Shown in pieces: positions 1 to 5,490 of a stretch of DNA of 5,490 bases. The position numbers and the translations under genes were made by a program. The notes below the pieces were generated by a model. That model made no database searches. It had not been told where the DNA came from and saw nothing but the letters and a program-made list of their open reading frames with translations. How positions within the stretch are numbered: position 1 is the stretch's first letter; each line of letters starts with the position of its first letter. This stretch comes from Pseudomonadota bacterium (GTDB lineage: Bacteria; Pseudomonadota; Gammaproteobacteria; Pseudomonadales; Azotimanducaceae): contig JAQBYL010000305.1 in NCBI GenBank assembly GCA_027622495.1, forward strand, positions 1 to 5,490. Reading direction: 5' to 3'.

Positions 1-1
1 C

Positions 2-1543
2 GTCAATGGTGCATTCGAAGAAACCAAAGATGATGTCATCATTCTGAATACCGATACAGTGGTTGCCACCGACTGGATTGATCGCCTGGTGCGCGCGGCG
101 AAAAGCAGGCCGCAGGTTGCCAGCGTGACGCCGTTTTCGAACAACGCAACCATTGTCAGCTATCCGGAATTCTGTGCCGAAAATCCCCTTCCGTCGCGCA
201 ACCAGATCGGTCAGTTGGACGCGGCGTTTGCAAGGCTGCACGCGGGACGGGTAGAACCCATACCCACCGGCGTTGGGTTCTGCATGTTCATTGCCCGCGA
301 AGCCCTCGACACCATTGGTGGTTTCGACGCAGAACGCTTCGGTCGTGGTTATGGTGAAGAAAACGATTTCTGCCTTCGCGCGTCGGCTGCAGGCTGGATG
401 CACCTTGCTGCCTGCGACGTCTATGTCGGTCATAGTGGCGGTGCCTCTTTCGGTGGCAAAAAACGCGAGCGGGTGGCCCATGCCCTGGCCGTTCTTGAGA
501 ATCTGCATCCGGGTTATGAGGGCCTGATCGCCGGCTTTTGTCACCGTGATCCGCTGCGCAACGCCCGTCTTGCGGTGTGGGCATATATGCTTGATCGCAG
601 TGAATACCCATCGGTGCTCGCCATCGCACACAACCGCGGCGGCGGGACCGACAAATTTCTGCGCGACTGGTCGCATCGAGTGGCAGTACAGGCGAAGGTG
701 GTGGCTGCCAGAGCAGATCACGACGGCAGCATTCTGCTCGGACCGGTGGATGCGCCATCGACCCATATTCGATTGAGTTCCAGCTCCGCGAGCGGGTTTC
801 TCAAACGCTATCTGCCGAAACTGCACATCTCTCGGGTGTTCGTAAATCACCTGATCGATCATCCACCCGGGATCAGCAGCCTGATTGAAAAATCAGGTCT
901 ACCCTTCGATGTGATGCTGCATGACTACACCTATCTGAAGGGTTCGCCAACTGAGCCGTTGGGGGGTGGTGAGCCCGATCACCCCTGGTTTGGCCCGGTG
1001 TTGGCGCACCTGCTGAAGAGTGCCGATGGTGTATTCAGCCCAAGCCAGCGCGCCGCCGATATATATCAAAGCGCGCTACCTGGTCTCGAGGTTGTGGTAG
1101 CGCCGCATCCGGAAGAGGTTGCAGACTGGTCAGTCCGGCTGTCGTCGTCGCGCGGTACCGTGTTGACGGTTGCTGTAGTCGGGGCCTTGAGTGCAGAAAA
1201 AGGGGCAGATCTTCTGGAGCAGACGGCGCTGCTCGCAAAACAACGCAACCTGCCCGTGAAATTTGTACTGATCGGCCATGCCTACCGGGAGCTGGATGGC
1301 TGTATTGATGTCAGCGGCCCCTACCAGGACGAACAGATAAAGAGCCTGATACAGCGCTATCGACCAGATCTCATCTGGTTGCCGGCGCGATGGGAAGAAA
1401 CCTACAGCTATACCCTTTCGGTTGCGTTACGTTCTGGTCTGCCGGTTCTGGTGCCACAGATCGGTGCGTTCCCTGAGCGGCTTGATGGCCGCCCGTTCAG
1501 CTATCTGTACCCCTTTGACGAATCGGCAGAACAGGTGTGTTAG
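2..1543 (+). CDS. Two-domain GT2/GT4 glycosyltransferase, 5'-partial, ending at an in-frame TAG
   Basis: This probably transfers sugars from nucleotide donors to a growing surface glycan on the cytoplasmic face of the inner membrane. The frame is open from the left edge, so the GTG at 59 is internal and the true start lies upstream. Counting from the Val codon at 2, the end of a GT2 (GT-A) domain comes first: an ILNTD metal-binding DxD-like motif at residues 14-18 and a GEEND motif at 118-122 that should hold the catalytic base. A linker with HNRGGGTD (about 210-217) leads to a GT4 (GT-B) domain, with VGALSAEKGADLL near 393-405, EETYSYTLS near 465-473 and GAFPERL near 488-494. The second Glu of the classical GT4 EX7E motif is not visible. 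In related GT2-GT4 fusions, as I recall them, the protein continues past this point, so the TAG at 1541-1543 looks premature. Donor and acceptor cannot be told from sequence. Confidence 0.88.
   Translation, partial: VNGAFEETKDDVIILNTDTVVATDWIDRLVRAAKSRPQVASVTPFSNNATIVSYPEFCAENPLPSRNQIGQLDAAFARLHAGRVEPIPTGVGFCMFIAREALDTIGGFDAERFGRGYGEENDFCLRASAAGWMHLAACDVYVGHSGGASFGGKKRERVAHALAVLENLHPGYEGLIAGFCHRDPLRNARLAVWAYMLDRSEYPSVLAIAHNRGGGTDKFLRDWSHRVAVQAKVVAARADHDGSILLGPVDAPSTHIRLSSSSASGFLKRYLPKLHISRVFVNHLIDHPPGISSLIEKSGLPFDVMLHDYTYLKGSPTEPLGGGEPDHPWFGPVLAHLLKSADGVFSPSQRAADIYQSALPGLEVVVAPHPEEVADWSVRLSSSRGTVLTVAVVGALSAEKGADLLEQTALLAKQRNLPVKFVLIGHAYRELDGCIDVSGPYQDEQIKSLIQRYRPDLIWLPARWEETYSYTLSVALRSGLPVLVPQIGAFPERLDGRPFSYLYPFDESAEQVC
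880..897 (+). repeat. Short perfect inverted repeat with a GAAA loop, inside the glycosyltransferase
   Basis: CCTGATT, then GAAA, then AATCAGG form a perfect 7-bp stem closed by a four-base GAAA (GNRA-type) loop. It lies within the linker between the GT2 and GT4 domains and is not followed by a T run, so it is not an intrinsic terminator. It may be chance, as stems of this size occur in coding DNA. Confidence 0.4.
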
Positions 1544-1855
1544 CGCCTTGTTAAGATTCATCAGGAATTACCGGCTAACGATGTCTGCGAAGCCTGGCAG
1601 CCCCCTGCGGATTTTGATCATGCGGCTTATCTTCAGGCTCGTCTGGTGGATGTGCCGGAACGCACGTTGGTCGACGAAGCAGCATCAATGGCGCTTGCGC
1701 TGGAACTGGTCGCCGTCGACAGCGGTAAGAACATGGCCGACCTGGCAGCGGCGATACTGAAGTTCCGGTCTCGCCCTGGCTGGCGGCGGATAGCCAGCCA
1801 CCTGCCGTGGTTCATCAAGAAACCGATTCTGAAAGTCACCGGTTTGATCTCGTAA
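1544..1855 (+). pseudogene. In-frame C-terminal tail of the glycosyltransferase, separated by an amber codon
   Basis: After the TAG at 1541-1543 the same frame stays open for 103 codons and stops at TAA 1853-1855. The residues flanking the stop read naturally as one protein (SAEQVC, stop, RLVKIHQELPAND), as expected for a helix near the end of a GT4 domain. The tail then has an acidic, alanine-rich helical stretch (LVDEAASMALALELVAV) and a basic, hydrophobic end (RRIASHLPWFIKKPILKV) that could touch the membrane. A single C-to-T change of a CAG (Gln) codon would explain the stop; TGG (Trp) to TAG is also possible. A GTG at 1646 could in principle start a 69-residue protein, but I see no convincing ribosome binding site. 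The tail is either untranslated remnant, part of a read-through product, or intact in reality if the stop is a sequencing error. Confidence 0.7.
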
Positions 1856-1866
1856 GACAAAACCTC

Positions 1867-2610
1867 TTAATAACCAGTCAATGAACGAAGTTCGGCTGTG
1901 CCTTGCAACACCTGATCAATCTGATCGGTTGTGAGTACCCGCTCATAGCGATTCTGTTCAGCATGGATGGTGTCCCAGGAAAACGTCAGACCTTCGCTGC
2001 GCTCGTTCAGCCGGGTCAGGATGGTTTGGACCGTGGCTTCTGGCGAGCAGGTCAGATCTTCGTACTGAACATTGATCAGGCGATCTGGATAAAGTTTCTG
2101 GAACTCAAGCATGATGATCGCTGATTCTACCCAATAACCAATCGCGCCCTCGATACCCGGAACCTTCAGCTGGCGGCCTTCGATCAGACTCGCTGCCACG
2201 TTGAGCGGGTGTCTGCGGATACAGATGAACTTCGAATCAGGATAGTAACCGGCGATCATGATCGCGCCGTAAACGTTCTGCGGTGTTTTGTCGAACCAGC
2301 GCGGTTTGCCCTGCTTTTCGGCAACAAAACCACCGTGAAAGTCCATGATGTCTTTTCGTGATGATGCACGGCTCAATGCCTGGCGAAAGGTTTCTTCGTT
2401 CATGCCATCGAGCTTGCGATGTGCCCGCAAGGTGGGATTGTTATGGCAGGTGTTGACGTACTCGGTTGATCCGAATGGATACGGCCAGCGGAAATAGAAC
2501 GTCTCTTCAGGGGAGGTCAGACGATCGTGGGACTTCATGATGTCGCGCAGAAGTGTTGTGCCTGATCGCGGTGCACCGAGAATAAAGAATGGCTGGTTGG
2601 TTTCGTTCAT
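1867..2610 (-). CDS. PAPS-dependent sulfotransferase family protein
   Basis: A cytoplasmic enzyme expected to move a sulfuryl group from PAPS to a hydroxyl or amine, here plausibly on a glycan. The 247 residues show the family landmarks. The 5'-phosphosulfate binding loop is GAPRSGTTLL at residues 12-21. SPEETFYF at 33-40 holds a glutamate that may act as base. WFDKTPQN at 105-112 is typical of the Sulfotransfer_3-like group. The 3'-phosphate binding segment is IRRHPLNVAASL at 131-142, with Arg133 and Ser141 as the usual ligands. YEDL follows at 183-186. There is no signal peptide or membrane segment. The ATG at 2610 lies 11 bases after the ATPase stop without a strong Shine-Dalgarno sequence, so translation may depend on coupling to the upstream gene. 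It is the last gene of the - strand set and converges on the glycosyltransferase. The acceptor is unknown; a lipid, a protein or a small molecule cannot be excluded. Confidence 0.88.
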   Translation of the reverse strand: MNETNQPFFILGAPRSGTTLLRDIMKSHDRLTSPEETFYFRWPYPFGSTEYVNTCHNNPTLRAHRKLDGMNEETFRQALSRASSRKDIMDFHGGFVAEKQGKPRWFDKTPQNVYGAIMIAGYYPDSKFICIRRHPLNVAASLIEGRQLKVPGIEGAIGYWVESAIIMLEFQKLYPDRLINVQYEDLTCSPEATVQTILTRLNERSEGLTFSWDTIHAEQNRYERVLTTDQIDQVLQGTAELRSLTGY

Positions 2611-2621
2611 ATGATCTGATG

Positions 2622-3782
2622 TCAGCGTGCAGCGAATTCGTTTTCGATGGCGACGCTCAAGTTCAGTGGTGCGAGCTTCTCTGCCTTTTTCGCGGGATTT
2701 GCGCCAACCTTTAAACGATGCTGATTGTCGTAGATGACTTCACCGCAACTAAATACTCGAACCTCGGCCCGATAACGCCCATCCACCAGCAGGTCGAGCA
2801 GGTCGATGCGCACTTTATAACGACCTCCGCTGGAATCGGAAAGCGGGGTTACTGCATGCAGAAGCTGAACCCGATTAGGTGTGCAAACACTCACCTCAAG
2901 CGTTGCGTCGCGGACCTCCCGGCGGATGATCGCGTCAAAACGCAGGGTCGCAGTCGCGGGCACGGTTTTACCCTCGCCACGTTCGTATGCCAGTTTTGCG
3001 ATATGTACTTTCGTCGGTTCTGGCTTCGCTTCGGGTTGCGGGTCCTGTTCTGATTTGCTGACAGATACAGGCACTGGCGTGCGAGGTGCGTTGATCAACT
3101 CCTCGTAAGCCTTGTTGACCTTTTCCGGCACGTCCTGCATCACCAGACGTCCTGCTTCGAGCAGAATAGCCCGATCGCACAGCCGATTGACCATTGGCAG
3201 ACCGTGACTGACGATCAGCACGGTTGCACCTGAATTGCGGATCTCAGTGATGCGCTGCATGCACTTTTTGTGGAAGGACATGTCACCGGCGGCCAGAGTT
3301 TCGTCAACGATCAGAATTTCCGGGTTGATCGCAAAGGTGACAGCAAACGCCAGACGCCCGCGCATTCCATTGGAGTAGGTCCGCAGTGGCTCGTACAGAT
3401 GCTCACCAATATCGGCGAACGCAGCGATGTCGTCGATTTTTGCGGCAATAGCTTTCTGATTCATGCCCTGAAGCGCGCATTTGTTCTGGATGTTTTCGAT
3501 CCCACTCAGGTCTGGACTGAAACCCGCCTGCATGCCGAATACCTGAGAGTGGGGGCCGTTGATCTTTACGCTGCCACTGTCGGGGTCGGTGATGCCGCAG
3601 ATGATCCGCAGTAAGGTCGATTTGCCGGCACCGTTGCGGCCAATGATCGCAACGCTCTCACCTTTTGCCACCCTGAAAGAAACGTTATCTACGGCGAGCT
3701 TCTTGCTGCTGGTTTTGCCTTCGAGGGCAAACGATTTACTGATGCCTTTGACGATGATTGCGTCTTTAGAGCGCGTCGACAT
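2622..3782 (-). CDS. Polysaccharide ABC exporter ATPase, Wzt-like, with C-terminal domain
   Basis: The nucleotide-binding subunit that powers export of a lipid-linked polysaccharide across the inner membrane with the adjacent permease. The 386 residues begin with an ABC domain: Walker A GRNGAGKST at 48-56, GMQAGF at 83-88 (Q-loop region), the Wzt-style signature YSNGM at 136-140, Walker B ILIVDE at 156-161, D-loop AAGD at 164-167 and the H-loop His193 in IVSHG. A Pro/Glu/Lys-rich linker spans about 232-257. It leads to a roughly 100-residue region of alternating hydrophobic strands (about 258-357) that looks like the immunoglobulin-like Wzt C-terminal domain, then a basic and hydrophobic tail. 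In characterised Wzt proteins this domain binds the finished glycan end; here that role is inferred. The start codon overlaps the permease by 17 bases and has its own ribosome binding site. KpsT or TagH relatives are less likely because of the C-terminal domain. Confidence 0.92.
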   Translation of the reverse strand: MSTRSKDAIIVKGISKSFALEGKTSSKKLAVDNVSFRVAKGESVAIIGRNGAGKSTLLRIICGITDPDSGSVKINGPHSQVFGMQAGFSPDLSGIENIQNKCALQGMNQKAIAAKIDDIAAFADIGEHLYEPLRTYSNGMRGRLAFAVTFAINPEILIVDETLAAGDMSFHKKCMQRITEIRNSGATVLIVSHGLPMVNRLCDRAILLEAGRLVMQDVPEKVNKAYEELINAPRTPVPVSVSKSEQDPQPEAKPEPTKVHIAKLAYERGEGKTVPATATLRFDAIIRREVRDATLEVSVCTPNRVQLLHAVTPLSDSSGGRYKVRIDLLDLLVDGRYRAEVRVFSCGEVIYDNQHRLKVGANPAKKAEKLAPLNLSVAIENEFAAR

Positions 3783-4647
3783 ATTTTCCTCGTCGGTCGT
3801 CGAACAGGAGCCAGCCCAGCCACATCAGCAGGGCGCTTAACAGCGTGAGTATCCCCAGTGCCTCCCAGTCGGGCCATTGATGCCACAGCAACGCGTTTCG
3901 CGCTGAGTCTATTGTGAAGGCGATCGGGTTCAGTGCAAAGATTGATCTTGCTGGTTCATCTATGCTGGAAAGAGGAAAAAAAACAGCGCTCACGAAAAAC
4001 AAGGCGCTGAACACAGGGGGCAGAATCTGTTCAAGGTCGCGATGATACAGACCGATACGGCTGAATATCCACGCGAGCCCCATGCCGCCGATAAACAGAG
4101 GCAGAATGATGAGTGGCAGCGCGAACGCGTGAACTGATGGCAGGCCCATTGCCGCCGTGTAGCCTACCAGAAGCATTATGAATCTCAAGAACGTCTGGAT
4201 CAGGTTTTCAAAATAGACCACCCCGACCAGGGTATCGAGCGGCAGGGGCTCATTTTTGATGATGCCGCGAAATTCTAAAAGCAGTGAAGGGGAGCGCGAT
4301 AACGGCTCCGAGACTGACCAGAAAATAACCAGACCCATGAACAGCGCGGCCAGAAACTCGGCGTCGGTGGCCGACCCTCCAGTGGGTGCTGGCCAGGACT
4401 TTTCAAACACCGCAACGCGGATAACACCGATGGCGATCAGAAAAATCAACGGCTGCACAATGAGCCAGCCGTAACCGAGCAGTGTGCTCGAGTAGCGGCG
4501 GACAAGCCGCTGGCGGGTTGTCAGATAAACGAATCGGCGACCGATGAATAGGTTGAACACACATCGCCATGGACCGCGAAGCGGGGTGCGGGTCTTGAGA
4601 TCAGGAGGAAGAGCCAGCGCCAAGTTACCGCTCCGAGATGGAGCCAT
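3766..4647 (-). CDS. Polysaccharide ABC exporter permease, ABC-2 / Wzm-like
   Basis: An integral inner-membrane subunit forming the channel through which a lipid-linked polysaccharide is exported. From the ATG at 4647 it has 293 residues. A soluble N-terminus with an amphipathic stretch (FIGRRFVYLTTRQRLVRRY, about 34-52) precedes the first membrane helix, as in Wzm and KpsM proteins. About six hydrophobic segments follow, near 60-82, 97-114, 142-167, 172-194, 209-229 and 261-282. The NPIAFTIDSARNALL region (about 240-254) matches the conserved periplasm-side loop before the last helix in ABC2_membrane proteins. The frame is open up to a TGA just before a TTG at 4686, so a 306-residue form is possible. 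I prefer the ATG, although neither start has a good Shine-Dalgarno sequence. The 3' end overlaps the ATPase by 17 bases, which pairs the two subunits. Confidence 0.9.
   Translation of the reverse strand: MAPSRSGNLALALPPDLKTRTPLRGPWRCVFNLFIGRRFVYLTTRQRLVRRYSSTLLGYGWLIVQPLIFLIAIGVIRVAVFEKSWPAPTGGSATDAEFLAALFMGLVIFWSVSEPLSRSPSLLLEFRGIIKNEPLPLDTLVGVVYFENLIQTFLRFIMLLVGYTAAMGLPSVHAFALPLIILPLFIGGMGLAWIFSRIGLYHRDLEQILPPVFSALFFVSAVFFPLSSIDEPARSIFALNPIAFTIDSARNALLWHQWPDWEALGILTLLSALLMWLGWLLFDDRRGKYVDAL
3787..3791 (-). promoter_or_regulatory. Ribosome binding site of the Wzt-like ATPase
   Basis: On the - strand the sequence GAGGAAAATATG places a GAGGA Shine-Dalgarno element four bases before the ATG at 3782. 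It lies inside the 3' end of the permease gene, so ribosomes can start the ATPase independently of, or coupled to, termination of the permease 17 bases downstream. It supports the chosen ATPase start and is the clearest ribosome binding site in the window. Confidence 0.65.
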
Positions 4648-4750
4648 CCAGATTTCGCCGTTCACAGAACTCGGTGAACGACTCAATCAGAGAATCTAAA
4701 TCGACCCCAGCGGACAGCTGACCGATGGCAGCGATCACAGCGCGAGACAT
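4625..4750 (-). CDS. Possible small protein of 41 residues between the synthetase and the permease
   Basis: I do not recognise this ORF. Its ATG (4750-4748) shares one base with the synthetase stop codon, giving TAATG, a common arrangement for translational coupling; CAGGT just upstream could be a weak ribosome binding site. It ends at TAA 4625-4627, overlapping the permease start by 23 bases. The predicted peptide begins MSRAVIAAIGQL, contains SLIESFTEFCERR and has one Cys. It could form two short helices, with no signal peptide or membrane segment. About 25 of 40 third codon positions after the start are G or C, compatible with coding but weak on such a short sequence. It fills the only gap of the - strand set, which would otherwise be about 100 untranslated bases. 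It could be a real small protein, the remnant of a longer gene, or chance. Confidence 0.35.
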   Translation of the reverse strand: MSRAVIAAIGQLSAGVDLDSLIESFTEFCERRNLDGSISER

Positions 4751-5490
4751 TACCTGAGGTGCTCGGCGAAATAGGTGCTCAGGTCGGCAACCTTGATCCG
4801 GATCTGCTGCATGCTGTCACGGTCGCGAACGGTGACCGTATCGTCTTCTTCGATGGTCTGGAAGTCCACGGTGATACACATGGGCGTGCCGATTTCGTCG
4901 TGCCGCCGATAGCCTTTGCCGATGTTCCCGGTGTTTTCGAACAGCACGCGACCCAGGCCCAGATTCTGCAGCTCTGCTTTGATTGCTCGCGCTTTGGCCA
5001 CAATCTCCGGGTGGTTGCGTTTGAGCGGGATCACGGCGGCCTTGATCGGCGCCAGATGGGGTTTAAATCCGAGCACTATACGTTGCGTTCCGTTTTCAAG
5101 ATCTTCGACCCGATAGGACTCATTCAACACGGCGAGCACGCCTCTGTCGACACCAGCTGAGGGCTCGATCACGTAAGGCACAAGCCATTCATTGGTTTGT
5201 GCATCCTGGATCGCAAGCTTGGTGTTGGAGTCATTGTTAGGCAGAACCTGGGCCGACAACTTGTAGTCGGCCTGATTCTTGGTATGAGATCCAAGATCGA
5301 AGTCGGTGCGGTTGGCAATTCCTTCCAGTTCTTCGATGCCGTGCGGGAACCGGTACATCACGTCGAAGGTGGCCTTTGAATAATGTGCCAGATCCTCTGC
5401 GGGCACCTTGTACAACTGCAGGGCATTGGGATCAATTCCCTGAGCCGCCCACCAATCAAGCCGGGCTTCCACCCATTTACGATGCCATTC
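4750..5490 (-). CDS. glyS: Glycyl-tRNA synthetase, dimeric single-chain type, C-terminal part
   Basis: A class II aminoacyl-tRNA synthetase that charges tRNA-Gly with glycine in the cytoplasm. The frame runs off the right edge: six residues (EWHRKW) precede the GTG at 5472, so that codon is internal. The window holds 246 residues, roughly the second half of a protein of usually about 450 or more. Counting from the edge, the core shows HGIEELEGIANRTDFDL at about 50-66 and motif 3 VIEPSAGVDRG at 107-117, with the Arg that contacts ATP. The anticodon-binding domain follows, from APIKAAVIPLKRN (about 147-159) through RRHDEIGTPMCITVDF (about 195-210) to VTVRDRDSMQQIRI (about 219-232). These are hallmarks of the alpha-2 enzyme shared with archaea, eukaryotes and some bacteria, unlike the alpha/beta GlyQ-GlyS pair; the glyS symbol here means the single-chain enzyme. 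The stop overlaps the ATG of the small ORF by one base. Confidence 0.95.
   Translation of the reverse strand, partial: EWHRKWVEARLDWWAAQGIDPNALQLYKVPAEDLAHYSKATFDVMYRFPHGIEELEGIANRTDFDLGSHTKNQADYKLSAQVLPNNDSNTKLAIQDAQTNEWLVPYVIEPSAGVDRGVLAVLNESYRVEDLENGTQRIVLGFKPHLAPIKAAVIPLKRNHPEIVAKARAIKAELQNLGLGRVLFENTGNIGKGYRRHDEIGTPMCITVDFQTIEEDDTVTVRDRDSMQQIRIKVADLSTYFAEHLR

Noticed and set aside
59..61. GTG at 59 as the start of the glycosyltransferase
   Set aside because: The frame is open to the left edge and encodes DDVIILNTD, a core GT2 motif that lies well inside the family's domain, so the real start is upstream.
288..758. 156-codon open frame on the - strand
   Set aside because: It lies wholly opposite the glycosyltransferase, is rich in Arg, Pro and His and has no domain-like pattern; it is a shadow of the opposite strand.
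880..897. Inverted repeat as an intrinsic terminator
   Set aside because: There is no T run after the stem, the stem has few GC pairs and it lies in the middle of a coding gene.
1646..1855. Independent 69-residue protein from the GTG at 1646
   Set aside because: It is in the same frame as the glycosyltransferase, lacks a clear ribosome binding site and reads as the end of the same protein.
3270..3614. 114-codon open frame on the + strand
   Set aside because: It is antisense to the ATPase Walker A to Walker B region, whose motifs are unambiguous.
4625..4750. Small ORF as an N-terminal extension of the permease
   Set aside because: It is in a different frame from the permease, and the permease frame has a TGA directly before the TTG at 4686, so joining them would need a frameshift for which I see no slippery site.
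4759..5160. 133-codon open frame on the + strand
   Set aside because: It is antisense to the strongly supported glycyl-tRNA synthetase C-terminal domain and has no recognisable motif.
1..5490. CRISPR array, tRNA or rRNA gene, insertion sequence or phage genes
   Set aside because: I saw no spaced direct repeats, no tRNA-like cloverleaf and no transposase or integrase motifs; nearly every base is accounted for by the genes listed.

Overview
The window is densely coding and reads as part of a surface-polysaccharide locus next to a housekeeping gene. Codon choice is moderately GC-rich and gene ends overlap or nearly touch. Together with an ABC-transporter polysaccharide exporter and a two-domain GT2/GT4 glycosyltransferase, this suggests a Gram-negative proteobacterium. 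I lean towards Gammaproteobacteria, but that is an inference. The glycyl-tRNA synthetase is the single-chain (dimeric) type, not the separate alpha/beta type common in Gammaproteobacteria, so the lineage stays open.

Layout. On the + strand, from the left edge to 1855, lies a large glycosyltransferase whose N-terminus is outside the window. Its reading frame is cut by one in-frame TAG at 1541-1543. The same frame then stays open for another 103 codons to a TAA at 1853-1855. On the - strand, read from the right edge leftwards, the order is: the C-terminal half of glycyl-tRNA synthetase (stop at 4750), a possible 41-codon small ORF (4750-4625), an ABC-2 permease of the Wzm type (4647-3766), an ABC ATPase of the Wzt type with a C-terminal extra domain (3782-2622), and a sulfotransferase (2610-1867). 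The two strands converge with only 11 bases between their stop codons. No stretch longer than about 12 bases lacks a coding call, and I saw no RNA gene, insertion sequence, CRISPR array or clear rho-independent terminator.

How the genes could work together. The glycosyltransferase would build or extend a glycan on a lipid carrier, the permease and ATPase would export the lipid-linked glycan across the inner membrane, and the sulfotransferase could decorate it. The C-terminal domain of the ATPase may help recognise the finished chain, as in Wzt proteins of O-antigen systems. The tRNA synthetase lies upstream on the same strand with overlapping gene ends, so it may share a transcript with the export genes.

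The points most worth checking are the in-frame amber codon in the glycosyltransferase, the small ORF that starts on the last base of the synthetase stop codon, and the possible link between sulfation and the ATPase's C-terminal domain. I do not see a clearly new kind of system here.
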